Numbered from the stretch's first letter, positions 1 to 12,646 are shown. The stretch: DNA of 64,000 bases from Sympetrum striolatum (GCA_947579665.1 OX388347.1:19398562-19462561); one strand, 5' to 3'. Program-made: numbers and translations. The notes: a model not told the origin generated them from the letters alone.

Positions 1-954
1 CTTGCTCACACGTACCTAATTCCTTGTATAGGAACAAGGGCACCAAAAATACTTGCAGTTATGTCTAAAAACCTGCGTAGCATTTAATAATCTTTAATAT
101 TATTTTTATGATCCATATTTTGTATTATCAATTCATGTGAATGGCTCTATATCTTTGGTGTATTCATTCCATTCAAAATCTTCAGTTTTAAATCACGAAG
201 AAAACTACTCAAATAGCTAACTGCAAAACATTAGCTTTGTTCATAAACTTCAATCTCTATAGGGTATGCATCCTCTTTCTCTCTTCATTTTCACCCGGAG
301 AAGCTATTCGAAGACTATAAACTAAGAATCTTTATTATGCGGTTTGGCCCGCTAAAGAAGCGTTCTTTTCTTTCTTCATTTTCAATCAGAGAAGATGATG
401 ATCGCTGCGGATGATACATGCTACTATAGTTAGAGAGGCGTTGTTTGATTTCTCCGGGCAAACACAATTTCGTGCGTATGTTTTCCAATCTCTATGGGGA
501 ATGGGAAAGACGCACTTTCGATCCCTTATCAGGTCGTTCCTAATTTTCGTGATCGTGATTGCGATCCCACGTTCTTTTCTCGCTCGTAGATCTCCCAGGA
601 AGTGGGTCGGACCCCACACGACTTGCCCAAAATTCTTCCTTCACATCCCCGAAATTAAATTATTCGCCGTATGCTCCTGGAAACAAGGAGCTTGGAGACG
701 CGTGCTCCAGCACTGACGGGTTGAAACTTTCTAGCGCCTTTTCCTATTTATTTAAAACCTCGTTTTAGAAACTAAGCGTTAGCTAAATTGATAGTCGTAG
801 AAAAATAGGGTAGATGTAGTAACTGATTTGAAGATAAAGGTTTGATTCGTTTTAGGAAGGTACGTGGTGATAGATTCTGAAAGAGTTAGGTTGGGAAACG
901 GCAGAATCAGGGAGTTTTAAGAAACTATTTCCGATATAATTTGAGGTATAAGAT
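1..954. other. Gene-free stretch
   Basis: No recognisable gene. A small hairpin lies at 22-39 (CCTTGT and ACAAGG arms). Short words recur locally, for example TCTTCATTTTCA near 281 and 375. A 101-codon plus-strand frame (411-716) is overlapped by a minus-strand frame and has no recognisable motif, so I treat it as chance. Confidence 0.5.
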
Positions 955-1200
955 CAAGATATATAATAATAATAATAATAAATGGCCTTTATTCGGGCGA
1001 GATTGAGACTAGAAAGTCTCTTCTTACACCTAACCCATCGTCTTATGCGAAACAGAAAGAAAGAGATAGTTTGCAAAAGTACGCGAAGAAACTAGTATGT
1101 GGATTTTTAAAAAACCTAAGCTGAGGGCTCAGGAAAAAAATTTCCACTGCAGGAAAACACTCACAGGAAGGGGAGTGTGAAAAACCTGCGAAATCTACAA
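955..1200 (-). repeat. Family A retroposon 3' end, subfamily 1
   Basis: Read on the minus strand, this is the 3' part of a dispersed repeat also found at 10495-10560, 23605-23830, 33538-33708 and 61740-61975. In element order it holds a block with GTGAGTGTTTTCCTGC, a stem-loop at 1115-1133 (CCTGAG and CTTAGG arms, one G.T pair), a terminal stem-loop at 1005-1020 (GAGACT, 4-nt loop, AGTCTC, perfect), an AATAAA-like signal, and a tail of TTA repeats (about 959-983). No coding frame survives. A 3' signal plus a simple tandem tail is typical of LINE-mobilised retroposons. Whether this is a SINE or the 3' UTR of a LINE cannot be told here. Confidence 0.75.
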
Positions 1201-1939
1201 TAGAAAATTATATTTTTGATGAAGGAGAAAGAAAAGGATTATGATAGACAGGCAGTGAAAATATAAAAATTGTACAAAAAGAAAGGAGAAAAATACATAA
1301 CTGCATTACAAACAATCAGATAAAATAAATCAACTTCACTAAACTGACATTAATTATAGATGAATTAAAATAAATGTTGAATAATGGGAGATAAATCTCA
1401 AAGAAATGAAGAAAATGAAATTACATTGAGAAAAACATACAAATGAAACATTAAAAGGTCTAGTACACTGAAAATAATAAAAAACATAGTTCATAGGAAA
1501 GAGTTAAAAGACAAAAAGAGAAAATAAACAAAATCAGGTAGACATATATTGGTGGAAGGCTGATGTGTCTTAAATTTGTGAAATAATTTCGATTATTTAT
1601 TGTAAGGTTTGACACGGATTTCTTCCAAACCTCCCTTTCATGATAATTTAGGTTTATTTCTTTCAAATTTTTGAATTTTTGAAATGCTAATATAAATAAT
1701 ATTATAGTAAATAAAATATACCTGAAACGAATGATTTATAATATAAACATTTCACGACGGTGGTTTTAATCGAACTATTCCCCGAAGTCGGATTATTCTT
1801 TCACAGTCGGCTCTCGTTTATCCCGGTTTATCAGTTGCAGGTTCTTCCGTGATAGATTCATTTCCGAGAAGTAGGATTTTCTATTTATAAATGGATTATT
1901 TTCGTCGTTAGAGTATAGAAACCCGCTTTACAACCTAAA
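1201..1939. other. AT-rich gene-free stretch
   Basis: Very A-rich on the plus strand up to about 1700. It may include further decayed retroposon sequence upstream of the family A block, but I see no motif that proves it. The 68-codon minus-strand frame here is low complexity. Confidence 0.4.
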
Positions 1940-1941
1940 TA

Positions 1942-2063
1942 CGAGGGTGGTCTGAAAAGTTTCCGACATTTCGTCATTTCTCGACATGTTTTCTGAAGAT
2001 ATCTGAAAATTTTCTGAAGATTTCTGAAAAATCTGTAGTCGGAAACTTTTCAGACCGCCCATG
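1942..2063. mobile_element. Mariner-like MITE, copy 1
   Basis: A 122-bp non-coding element with terminal inverted repeats of about 26 bp (core GGTCTGAAAAGTTTCCGAC on the left, its complement on the right). TA precedes it at 1940-1941, and the right side has TG where TA is expected. A TA target and TIRs of this style point to a Tc1/mariner transposase supplied in trans. The interior carries two 21-bp direct units (1989-2009 and 2010-2030) containing TCTGAAAA, which is also part of the TIR. A near-identical copy lies at 32558-32678. Confidence 0.85.
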
Positions 2064-2065
2064 TG

Positions 2066-3420
2066 CCTATTTAACATTATTAAAACCTCTAGACGCGAAA
2101 TAACACTCTTTAGCCACCGTTTTAACTCGTATTCTCCAACATATTAGACTAAATAAGAGAAAATAAGACACATTAGACTTTACCAATATCACAACATTTT
2201 GACGAATAAATATATTTGAAATAACCGCGATAAAGTGAAGCCGCGAAATTTGAATCGTGAAGTGGCGAGTGACGACTGGACTAGGATTGTAAACAATAAG
2301 GAAATGGAACTTATATCACGACGAAAGACGTTGAAATTAAGATATCAAGGGTTTATTATCTATGAGATGAGTTGTTGATTACGAGGTAGGAGAGCCCCTT
2401 ATCTTGGAAAGTAAACTCATCTTATAAAGAGGTGTTGTCAATGCCACGGATAGACGCCCACGAGCGTGTGATATGGTGGGAAGTTTCTCTGAAATCGGGG
2501 CGTATGGAGAAGTGGGACGGAGGATTAAAGGCGGAGGCGGATGGTGACTTTGTTTAAAAAAAAGAGCATCGCGTTGGAAATGCTACTAAACTGGGACGAT
2601 TTTCTTAGGCTCGTTAGTTTGGGAACATAACGACAGTGAAAAATGTGAGATGGATCGATGCACTTTAATGGAGAGAAAGTTATCTCGTTGTAACATTTGA
2701 ACCAAATAACAGTCGCGGACTTGCAGTACCGAGAGCCTTATATAGAGGAAGATTTACACTAGGAAGCGAATAGACACTCATCGGGGCATCTATATCATTG
2801 CGCACGTATTTATTGAATGTCTTAACTTTGTTGGAAGGTTCTTGGAAATTTTTACGTGCATAAATTTGTTCCAATGTTCGTGGGCTCCTTGTTTAGGGTA
2901 TCTCCCTGTCGTTGCGTGAGTGGGAAGGGTAGCGTTGGCGTTTAATTGAAGCAGACGGATTTTCAAATAAAGCTAAGAAGAAGTCTAGCTGGGAATGATA
3001 TAAGCTAAATTATTTACTATTGTGGGTACTAAGTTCTAATCGTAAATGTTAAATTTGTTTATTTACGAGCTAACAATTGAGTTTAGGAAGAAAGGACAAC
3101 GTGGACCTGACTTCGCCTTTAGTTAGAGTATACTCATTAGTGCATTCATGCTGTCAACCTTTATAAGAATTTATTCCCACCCAATTGAATGGTTGTAGAA
3201 TATGTGGTCTAGCACAAATCTGCACAACGAACGACTTGCATGTGGTCTACTAGGGTTCATCCTACGACTTGTGTTGCTTTAGAAATCATACTTATTTACA
3301 GAAATTGGTGGTAATTTAAAGTTGATAGTAAACGGCAGTGATTATTGGTAGGCTCTTGGGGTCATTTTAAGTATAGCAACCTCAAATTTAATTTCAAATT
3401 GCAATAAGCTTACCACTTAA
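2066..3420. other. Gene-free stretch
   Basis: I see no gene, structural RNA or repeat shared with the rest of the window. The minus-strand frame at 2680-2874 (64 codons) has no recognisable motif. Confidence 0.4.
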
Positions 3421-3490
3421 CCGGTTTCGGTGGCAGAGTGGTTAGAGTGCTCCAAACCCCAGGTCCTAGGTTCGAATACCGTCTAATCGG
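3421..3490 (+). repeat. tRNA-like SINE head
   Basis: A pol III type 2 promoter is readable: A box TGGCAGAGTGG at 3431-3441 (fits TRGYNNARNNG) and B box GGTTCGAATAC at 3469-3479 (one base off GGTTCGANTCC), about 28 bp apart. The sequence does not fold into a complete cloverleaf by eye and runs into AT-rich DNA, so a SINE head or tRNA pseudogene is more likely than a working tRNA. The 3' limit is not defined, and no target-site duplication was found. Confidence 0.6.
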
Positions 3491-3599
3491 AATTTTCTGG
3501 TTAGGAAATGGTTGCGTGTGTGTAAATAGTAATATTTATTGATATCGTTGTAATTGGGATGTTCCTGTTTTCATGAGTGACATTATTATTGTTGGAAAC

Positions 3600-5765
3600 A
3601 TTATCAATCACATTAATTATTTATTCATATTTTTATTTTAAAATATATATGAATTAAAATTTCAATTAATCTTCATCGAATTAAATTTACTCTCATATTC
3701 CTTGTATGAAGAAACTTGGTGCACAATTCTTCATCTGTGAACAGCGAAGTCACAACCTCATATTATTCATATTTGTCAACCATACGGTCCTTCAATCCTT
3801 TTAAGTTGTGCAGACAAGGTGTTCGAAGGAAAGTGATGAGAAATGAGAATGTTTTCGGTTATAAGTTGAGTGGTCCGCCGAGGAAAACCTTTTCGAACTT
3901 GATAAATGAATTTCTTCGGAAAAGAGATTGGCTTGCTTGAAGAATGGAGGTGAACATATGAAGGACGTATGGATGAGTCTGGAGCGAAACGTGTATGTAA
4001 AGGCAGCAGGAGTGTATGGAGGAGTACGTTGATTAAGAGGCTATTAGCGTTCTTTCTGCGAAAAGGAGCAGCACAAATGGCGTGTATGAATGTGCGTATA
4101 GATGTACACATTCATTACAGATCCAAGGATAAAGGGGGGTGAAGAGGATTGGCGTGTCCCGGATCATATTGCTGGGCGGATGTTTTAATGAAATGCTAAT
4201 CTCTGAAGGGCTTCTTTAGGAAAAGGAAGAAAATAGGTTTCTTTATAGGCTCTTTTGTTTTCTCCCTTTGCTAGATTTCCACTTTGGATGAAATTATAAT
4301 TGAGGAGGAATCCCAGACAACATCCGGTTGCTAGCATATGGAAATCTCTTGCGGGATACGAACATAACTATGTTTCAATGAGGATGGGCTCAGAATAGAA
4401 GGTCACGGCTTCAATTGAGTAAAGGTACTCGGTATAATAACTATGAGGAGATAGTTCTTAGCGCTGATATGGAATAAAGCAATATTTCTCTATCTTGCGT
4501 ATTTTTCCTGTAATAGTCGTAGTTATTTAAACTTTATGGTAGTCTAAATTTGTTAAATGGCATACTGCTTTGTGGTAGACTAAAAAGCTTCAGTCTGAAT
4601 CAAAATTGAGACAGAGTAAATCACCAAATATGGAATATAATGTTATAGTATTTTCTAGATGAACTTCTACGAAAATGGTAGCATTAATACATGTAATTAT
4701 AGTATCAGTTCCTTTAGGCAAGACTTTAAGGGTCTTACAATGACGTAAATCGTGGAAAAATTGGCAGCTAAATAAAACATATATCTTGTTACGTGTAAAA
4801 GTTGATTATTTTTTTGTTCTTTACCTATAATTCTAGTGAAAAATGAAAATGCTAATGCTTAAGCGAAATTTGGTGAATATGTTCTCATCAGATTTTCTCA
4901 GCTTAGCAAGAGCTAGCTGCACAATGATGATACACTTCAGCTGAGGAAGCTCTAATATTAACCCTTTAACACATTTTTGCTGCTTTCTTATTTTTTTGAA
5001 AATATATTTTAATAAAGACGATTAAAGTTGGCTAAGCGGGAACAGTTCTATTTCTTAAGGACTCCTCTGCGTTTGCAATTAAACTGTCAGCCTTTTTATT
5101 TATCAGAAAACTGAAGTAAATTTTTCTTTAATCAGCCATGGTGATATGATCCAGGTGAGCGCTAACTCACCGTCACCGCACTTGCAAAGATCATAAGGCG
5201 CTGGGTAATTCCGGAAAGCGCTAAGACGACAGCATTTGGATGGGAAACTAATAGAGGAAAGTTCCTCCGAAAGGATGAAATGTTAGGCAAACACAATATG
5301 CGAGGTTCAGCTGTCACCGTGGGCACTTATTCCCGGAAAGAAAGTTCCCGATAGGGCTGCAGTATATCACCACCTGGGGGAGTAAAACGCCGCGAGGTAT
5401 ATGTGTAAACACCTACGCTCACTTATGGCGATGCGTTGTTTGAGCTGTTTAGAAATCCATCAACGGCGGAAGGCTTTAAATGCAGTCACTTTGGAAGCCT
5501 TTCATATTTCGTGTGCTCATCCGTTCACTCTCTTAACTTCACTCGAAGTCCAACTGATTTTTTTTAAATCAGTTAAAATCCATCGCGATAACAACAGGTG
5601 TAACTTCATGGTTTTCGTAGACGAAAAATCGTACATTCATATTCATTAAACATTTTGGGTTTATTTCGTGAATATTTTACCTCTCGGCAGATTCATATGC
5701 GCTAGAACTCCCCACTCACTTTCCTACTTCTATTGGTAACTAATTCTGTCCTACAACGCCATAAG
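3600..5765. other. Gene-free stretch
   Basis: Unique-looking AT-rich DNA with a slightly GC-richer part at about 5140-5420. Open frames at 3716-3940 and 3776-4111 overlap on opposite strands, and 5401-5649 shows no motif. Nothing is supported as coding. Confidence 0.4.
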
Positions 5766-5770
5766 GAATA

Positions 5771-5830
5771 ACATCTACATTAATACCCTACAAGCCGCCT
5801 TTCAGCGTGTGGCAGGGGGTGTAAACACCA
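5771..5830 (+). repeat. Family C repeat, copy 1
   Basis: The best-preserved copy of a roughly 60-bp block beginning ACATCTACATTAATACCC and ending GTGTAAACACCA. Related copies are at 35744-35802 (minus), 37173-37231 (minus), 54315-54376 (plus, diverged) and 63818-63864 (plus, truncated). It is non-coding and I do not recognise the parent element. Similar blocks are common in interspersed arthropod repeats, so a LINE or SINE end is a reasonable guess. Confidence 0.65.
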
Positions 5831-5839
5831 TTTGAATCC

Positions 5840-8800
5840 AAACTACTTCCTCATTCGGTTATTGTCGCGTATCGTTCGCGGAAAGAATGAATTTTGAAAT
5901 AACGTGCACTAGATCACAAAAAATAATAAACGATCCGTTATTTTGCATAAATAATTACCACCAAGTAAGACCTTATGCATAGTTAACTCTGTAATTTTTG
6001 TCATACAACAAATTGTCTTTTCCTTCCTATCATTTTTTACTCTGTATGTTTCCCTGCTGTTTCAGTTTCTTTGTTTTATGATTCATCTCCACGTAACTAA
6101 CCCATTCAATTCCCTTTCGATTCTTAATTCTTTTTTTAATCCTTTCTTTTAACTTACTATTTATTTCCATCAATTCAGCTTGCTTTTCCCTCTAATACCG
6201 CATCCAAATCTCTAAAGGAAACCAATCCCATGAAAGTATAATATCAGAAAGTAATTAGAGAAATCACAATTTTTTTATCTTCTGAATTTTTAAAATTTTT
6301 ATGATGGTATCTCTCAGTTACCCTAGCCATTCTGTGAGGAGCCTTGCTTATTTTTGTAGGTTCGACTCCAGAAATTTTGCCTCTCTGATGAAGGGAAGTA
6401 TGGACCGCTTTGATGAACCCTCACTTGATTGCATTATCAACATTGATTCTTACGTCTATCATTAACTGCTATATCCATTTCTAACACGATGAAACACCGC
6501 AATTTGCCCTTCTGGTATAATTATTGTATCTTTATTGCTCGGAATTTGGCAGCAGTCTATTCATACAGGTAGAAACATATTATAATTTAAGATTTTCAGC
6601 GTATTACGAAAACGTTAAAATGCTGACGAAATTGTGCTGCCCTGTTTCTGGCTCAAAAACTGTGAAGGAATCGGTTGAGTTTGTCGGAGCTGTTGATGAA
6701 AAGTTCTGTGAAGCAGACGACTGGCAGACGACTGGCAGACGACTCTGTAATCGACTCCCATAACAAACAGCTAACGGAATGAGCTGTGCCTTTTTTTGCC
6801 AAGGGACGATTTTCACGAAACCCGTTCTTCTGAATTCCATTTTGAAGAATGTCCTCTAATATTCCAGGGATGTTCCCTCCAAATAAGTCCAGCAGCTGCT
6901 TGTACTCGTCAGAGCTAAATCATCGGAGAATCTGCAGAGCATAACCCGAAATCCTTTTACATATTACTGGTCGTGCGCATGGTCAGTAGGTTAGAGAACC
7001 ATGTTATTTTAATGCGTTTGCCATCTTTCTGGTGGAAATTATGCCTTCCCTAAAAGGCTTATGTCCAGGGCTGGATTTTTCGGCGAAGCTGCGATAAAAC
7101 CAATAATGAAAAGGAAAGGTCCCAAAGCTAATACAAATTACTCATGAGAATGTATATTTCAGTAAAGAAATGGTATCTTCTTTATTTCTTGAGTTACTGT
7201 TGCAGTATTTGATTAATATGATTTGAAAATAATTCGAAAAGTACCATAGTATTCCTATTATTTCTAATAAGATAGATTTTAACTTTGTTGACAATTTAAA
7301 TTCTATTTAATGTAAGCGATATTCAAAGAAGAGAGAGAATTGTACATGGCTATTATTGAATGATTTATTAGAAATTTAGATACCCTTAAAGACGTTGGGT
7401 TTCTGCCCAGAGGTTTCATTGATCTGGTCACCGCGTAAGCTGTGAGGCAGTCTCCCATAGGAGTATTTCAAACATTTATCTCCAACATATAACGAAAATA
7501 CACCATTAAAAACAAAATTATAACGATAAAAACTCAGATTATTATAATTACTATCCCGATGTCAATCCCAATCTCAAAATCGTTTGAAGTTTTATATTAT
7601 TGTTGAAGGCGATAGAATGGAAGTGTCAGCAATAACCTTTATACTTCTAAGAAGATAATTAGGCATTGGTAGGAGAGGAACATATATGCTACGGAAAATT
7701 TGAGATAAGATACATTTTAATGTGTGTAGTCGAAACTAAAATGTGACAAATAGAGAAGAAGAAAACTAAAGGTGATTCATAATGCAAAGAAAGATGTTAC
7801 TTTTCATTTAGTAAAATGAAGGGTACATGTAAGGGAGTTTTGGATATCTAGGGAAAGGTAGAATAGTAAATGTCTCCGCCCTCCGGCTGTGCTTCTCGTA
7901 AGATGCGAAAGCGTGTTCATTTGCCCTTTCGAAAACTCACATTTGTGCAAGTTATTTGACAAGTCTTACTTATCGTTATGTCTTTGTTCCTCGCGTGATT
8001 ATTTTTGTATTACGATTGGATGTAAGCATTCACCAATGTGAAAGTACATTTTTTAAAAAACTTAAAGCGTCTTTGTTCGGTATGAAGTGCACATAAGTGT
8101 ATGAATGTGTTTGTAAGGTGATGGAATTCTGGGAAAATGATTACTCGAGGTTTTCACTGTAAAAAATGAAAGTATCTGCTTATATCACGATTATTTTCGA
8201 TTAACTCTCAATTCTTAATTATCTCCTTTATTCTCCTCAAGTGAAAGTATTTCATATAAAAAATAGAGCATAATGTACACGCTATTTAGTGAATCTTGCA
8301 TGAGTACCAATCTTCAGCATTAAGGCGGCATCTTCAGATCGTTCATTTGTTGAGGATTTCTTTTTTTGCAGCAGGACTCCAGTTTAAATGTAATACAACT
8401 GTATTCCTAAGCTAAAGAGGTTAATGGTTGTAGCAGCTAAAATTTCTATTTCATCCCACCAATCCGATTTAATTCAAGCCGAAAAATTACTTTCGATAAA
8501 TCGGAGTACGAGCACGCGATATTCATTGGAAATCACGGTTTTGTATTCATTAGTGACGTATAAGAGAAATTTCGAGGGAAACAATTAATTGCTGCAAAAA
8601 CTCTCTCGTGGCGGAGAGGAAGAAGAAAGCAGGTGAGAAAAACCGAAGGGGCTGAGAGAGCAATAAAAATGTGGACTTCTCGTTTTGTTTGTTTTGTCTC
8701 GTTTTTCTGCAGCGAAAGTACAATGATTTGAGGTCGTTTCCTGTGCAAAGGATTTGATTCGTCTCTTACGCCACCCGCCTTCGAATTTTCATCTCATCAA

Positions 8801-8860
8801 TCTCATTTACGTCAAAATTACGATTCCACATTTTAAACCCAAAGTATTCTTTTCTCCATT
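5840..8860. other. Gene-free stretch with a small tandem repeat
   Basis: Mostly AT-rich unique DNA. The stretch 5995-6195 is pyrimidine-rich and its minus strand reads as a lysine-rich frame, which base composition alone could produce. An isolated B box (GGTTCGACTCC, 6359-6369) has no clear A box. The tandem repeat at 6713-6745 is listed separately. Confidence 0.4.
6713..6745. repeat. 11-bp tandem repeat, three units
   Basis: Three consecutive units of GCAGACGACTG, the last ending in C. It falls inside a 79-codon frame of no recognisable family. Confidence 0.9.
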
Positions 8861-8865
8861 GTTTT

Positions 8866-8985
8866 ACGGATCTACATGTGAACAGCGGGTTGGACAGTAG
8901 TAAAATCGATTCCGGGTTCGATTCCCGGTGGAAGCCATGTGAAAAATGTCCTAAGCTGTTGGAGCACTTTCAATAATACTGCGCA
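8866..8985 (+). mobile_element. tRNA-derived SINE (family S2), decayed copy
   Basis: It aligns by eye along its length with the SINE at 17652-17784: the same head (ATGTG then ACAGCG), a perfect B box GGTTCGATTCC at 8915-8925 flanked by CCGG and CCCGG, and the same body CCTAAGCTGT followed by CAATAATACT. The A box region has diverged and no flanking duplication is visible, so this is an older insertion. Such SINEs are transcribed by pol III and copied by a partner LINE. Confidence 0.75.
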
Positions 8986-9019
8986 TAACATATTTCAATC
9001 ATATTTGAACTTAAGATTC

Positions 9020-9090
9020 TTCGTCCTCATTGAGGGCAATGTGCTAACCATGCCTCAGGTTCGGATTCCAGTTGGGTCGAAATTTTTGCG
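9020..9090 (+). repeat. Possible tRNA-like fragment
   Basis: A B-box-like word GGTTCGGATTCC at 9058-9069 follows a tRNA-like anticodon region (GTGCTAACCATGCC). No convincing A box or acceptor pairing is seen. It could be a relic of another SINE. Confidence 0.3.
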
Positions 9091-9094
9091 GTTA

Positions 9095-10490
9095 AGATTC
9101 GAGTTTTAGTCGTTAGAATTATATCCAAGATGAATGTACTCTTTTGATTAATTCGTCAATTTTTCTGGTATAATTAATGAGTTTGTTGATTTTTATGGTT
9201 TCATTTGGAAAAATAATTCATGATGTCAATTATTTTCCGATTCCACAGTTTCTCAAACAAACAGCTGAGGATTAAATGCCTGTCTATTAAACACAAATTG
9301 TATTATAATTTTCGCAGAAAGAGCACGTGTTATTTTTTAAATTGACATTGTAAGAATCAGGTGCTAGATTTACTTAACTCTTTTTCATTTCATTTATAAC
9401 TTTATAAAATGAAATCACGCCCAATGTTTTAACTAACACTGATGATTTTTTTCAGAAAAATCTTTTGGAAAGTTGACGTAAATTAAATCTTTAGTAGCAG
9501 CATAAGAGAATTATTAATCAATTAAATTTTGACAGTTTTTGTTTGCTATTTGTTAATGTTTTCTAATTATCTAGTTTTGTACACTTCCAGCAAAACTTGG
9601 AATTATGTTTTTACCTATAATTAGGTTTGATAAAGGCAGTATGTATGGGATATTTTAATTTTTTCATTTAATTTACTATATATTAATATTATATTCTATC
9701 ACAAACATAGTATATGATTTTTATAAGGTACTACATTTTTTCCTAAGCCTTCGGACCATATCTCCGAATTGGTGAACGTCTCCCTCATTGAACGTACTCT
9801 CTCTTTTCCGTTTTCTCTTTTCCTAATAAATTTCCTCCTTCCGTTCATTTACTCGCCATTCTCCTTCAATAATGTTTCTATCATCTTTCTTCGTAAGAAT
9901 TTCGTTTCTACTTAAATACATTTTCCTTAATTTTTCTCACAACCAAAATATATCCAAAATATCTAAAATAAACGAGAAGGAGAAGGTCATTTTTAATCTA
10001 AAATTGTTAGTGATTAGTGATCATTATTGAGAGGTATGTGCTTAACTGTGATTACCCACGAATTATTACTACTTGCAGCCTTGGATACCTTAAAAAACCG
10101 GAAATTTAAGATAAAATGCGGTATATTTTTGTCCGCATTAGCGATATTTCTCTTTTATCATTCCGTAATGTTCTATTAGAGATTTCGATGGATACTTATT
10201 AATCATTTACTTCTTTTTCTGAGCAGATGCGCTTGTTCTATTTCATTCATACAGCTCTTCCATGATCTCTTATACTTGCATACATCTTACCAGTCAGACT
10301 AAAAACCTCCACCTTTTGTTGAAGAGTAGTATAAGGATTTCCTGGTAGGGTCTTCTTGCAAGGACAAGTCGTCACTCTGCCAGGCTACGCAGTTGTGAAT
10401 GAACGCTTATGTTACAGTTTCTATTGTTCTAAATCTATTAATATATTATGATGAATAAGCCAATATGTATTACTTTCGAGGATTAATAAT
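9095..10490. other. AT-rich gene-free stretch
   Basis: No gene seen. The part at 9740-9920 is rich in C and T and could hide an old minus-strand coding relic, but I find no motif to support that. Confidence 0.35.
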
Positions 10491-10494
10491 ATTT

Positions 10495-10560
10495 AAACGA
10501 CTTTATGTAAGGGCAAGATTGAGAACTATAGGTCTCTTACAACTAGCCCTATGATATAAA
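10495..10560 (-). repeat. Family A retroposon tail, short copy
   Basis: Only the 3' end survives. Read on the minus strand, GGGCTAGTTGTAAGAGACC leads into a terminal stem-loop at 10521-10536 (GAGACC, loop TATA, GTTCTC; one mismatch), then CAATCTTGCCC and an AT-rich end. It matches subfamily 1 (955-1200 and 33538-33708) in order and spacing. Confidence 0.6.
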
Positions 10561-10564
10561 AGAC

Positions 10565-12330
10565 TTCAATAAAGAGCTTTTAGGAATAAATCAATAGAAA
10601 TTGTACGAGGGAAATAAACTGTGAGCTAACAAATAAGTCCCGACTTAGGAGGAAGGAATTTTTTTGCGATTAATTATTTCGTTGTACCAGTGTAGTGAAT
10701 TTGGTTGCAACGGTGCTCTCTAGATTTTGATTTTAACGCTGGCACAGTACTGAACGTCCACTTATTCAGTTATAATTATGAGAATGCTTATTGATAAGGT
10801 ATTCATTTATTCAGATACGGTTGCTTAAACGATTTACCGATGCTTTCTTCCATTGTATTAATCAGTAGTAATCCATAGACCCAAGTAGGTATTTTGTCGT
10901 AAATTAGGGTCGGGTGTCTGTGGACGCATTTCGGCGGCGGCGGCATTCTATTCTGCGTACGCGGGAAAAGTAAAAAAACGTACTTCAGCACGTGTGGTTT
11001 TGCCACGTTCCTAAAAATTCTGGCAGCATCAGTCTCCTCTCGTCGTAAAAACCATTTTGCCCACCAGGATACGTCTTATACTCTTCCGCCATTTCTTCTC
11101 GAGTCGTAAAACGTTTTTTCCTTCAACTCTGAGAGAGTCGAACGGAGAATATTGGCACCGATTCATCGTACCTCCTTTGATCTCCAACGGCCTCCCACTC
11201 GAGTCAAGGCAGAGTCCTTAGCAATCAACGCATTGATTAGCCTTTCCTAGGAAATTTCAATCGAATGCCCATCGCAAGTCACGTGCTCAAGAAATCGAGT
11301 GGAAACGCAGGAGAAAACCGCCTCGGAATAAAGCATATTAGAGTGTTGCGTCAAGTGGAGCGGAAAAATGAAGATAGATGGCGCTAAAGGGAGGAAGTGG
11401 GGTAAAAAAGATCGGCGGACGCTCTAAAGTCGCCCCGCCCGGAATTCCGGCAATCTCTCGGAATTGTTTATAATAACCGCCCTCGCCTCTGTTTTCATTT
11501 TTTACGGTGTCGCTAATTACAGGGTGCAGGTGAGAATTATACCCACCTCCCCATTCACACCTTCCGACCCTATTTTTACATTTGGCAGGATATGTGGACT
11601 CCACGGAGTCAACCCACTTCTTTCGTTTCTTACAATAACGGCATGTTAGCCGAAAGAATGTATCAAAGCGATTTGTCCCTCGGTCTATATCTCCCGCATG
11701 TTTCATTTATCGTTGGTTGGACCGAATAGCTAGAAGGCCGGTAATACCCTGTGCCCTTCGTAAAGTTACAAACCTTCTCTGAATAAGGTTAATAATAACT
11801 CTTTCAATTCAATGCTCGATTACTCAGATGTATGAAATTCAGGATTTTGCGAGATGTATCCTCTGCTCGACTTCAGAATAATGGAAGATAACGGTAAGAA
11901 ATACATTTCAGGCATTGCGTTTTCCAAATTTTCCTTTCGTAAAATGTGTTTAGGATTAATATTTGACCAATATCTTAGAATGAAACCTATATAAGAGAAT
12001 TCAATCTGGAAACTCATTCTCATCTTAGAGGTCTGCTACAAATCGCGAAAAATATCCTAAAATTTACCGACGCCAGTGGTGGGTTTAGTCTAGGATCCGG
12101 GCTCGATGTCCGGATAGACGGGTTTTTCTACCTTGTTAGGGCTTGGTGGTATGCACTCGTCCATTGCTATGATTTTTGTTTCCAGAGATGTCATTAAGAA
12201 ATAAAAATTAATTTAAGCAATGAAATTTATTGTGCTTAAAGCTGAATATAATGAATCTACGTAATCAAAAATTATATTGAATATACATCAAGCACAAGAA
12301 AAAGCAGAAGCATAGCAATTTCGATATTAT
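10565..12330. other. Gene-free stretch with a GC-richer core
   Basis: The part at 10900-11720 is clearly GC-richer than its surroundings and holds a short GGC run near 10931. Frames are open on both strands (minus 11338-11706, 122 codons; plus 11464-11649), a pattern expected from few stop codons rather than from a gene. Near 12085-12115 a tRNA-like word (GGGCTCGATGTCC) may mark another decayed SINE. Confidence 0.4.
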
Positions 12331-12334
12331 AAAT

Positions 12335-12390
12335 AGCCATACGACGAACTCAGATCTCCCACTTTTTGGGCAGGTATTCTAACCCCTAAA
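12335..12390 (-). repeat. tRNA-like SINE relic (family S6)
   Basis: On the minus strand TAGGGGTTAGAATACC, then GCCC and GTGGGAGATCTGAGTTCG match in order the better-preserved element at 40795-40870. Both promoter boxes have drifted. It is identified only through that comparison. Confidence 0.45.
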
Positions 12391-12601
12391 ATACAATTCC
12401 GAACCCAATCATTTGTCAGCTGAATGCTTTGTGATCTTTGTGGTCGTTTACTGATGGAAATATATTTCCCTTCCTCATTATTTAGGTTGCGTAGGGAATC
12501 TTTAGACTTGTGAAAAGGGAAAGATGCATGCAGCCATCAATATGGAGTAGACTCGATTATATTTGGGGCAATTTATTCATTTTTTCGTTCCTCGTATAAG
12601 T

Positions 12602-12646
12602 TAGGTAAATATATAGGTAAATATATAGGTAATATAGGTAAATATT
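12602..12646. repeat. AT-rich tandem repeat
   Basis: About four units of TAGGTAAATATA, the third shortened to TAGGTAATA. A simple local expansion. Confidence 0.85.

Noticed and set aside
5995..6195. Minus-strand lysine-rich reading that could be a LINE ORF1 coiled coil
   Set aside because: A purine-rich strand yields K/E/R-rich peptides by chance. No heptad pattern or start is clear and no second copy exists in the window.
6359..6369. Perfect B box GGTTCGACTCC
   Set aside because: No A box at suitable spacing and no T-arm pairing. An 11-base match alone is not enough for a tRNA or SINE.
11338..11706. 122-codon minus-strand frame
   Set aside because: A GC-rich patch open on both strands, with no recognisable motif or signal peptide.
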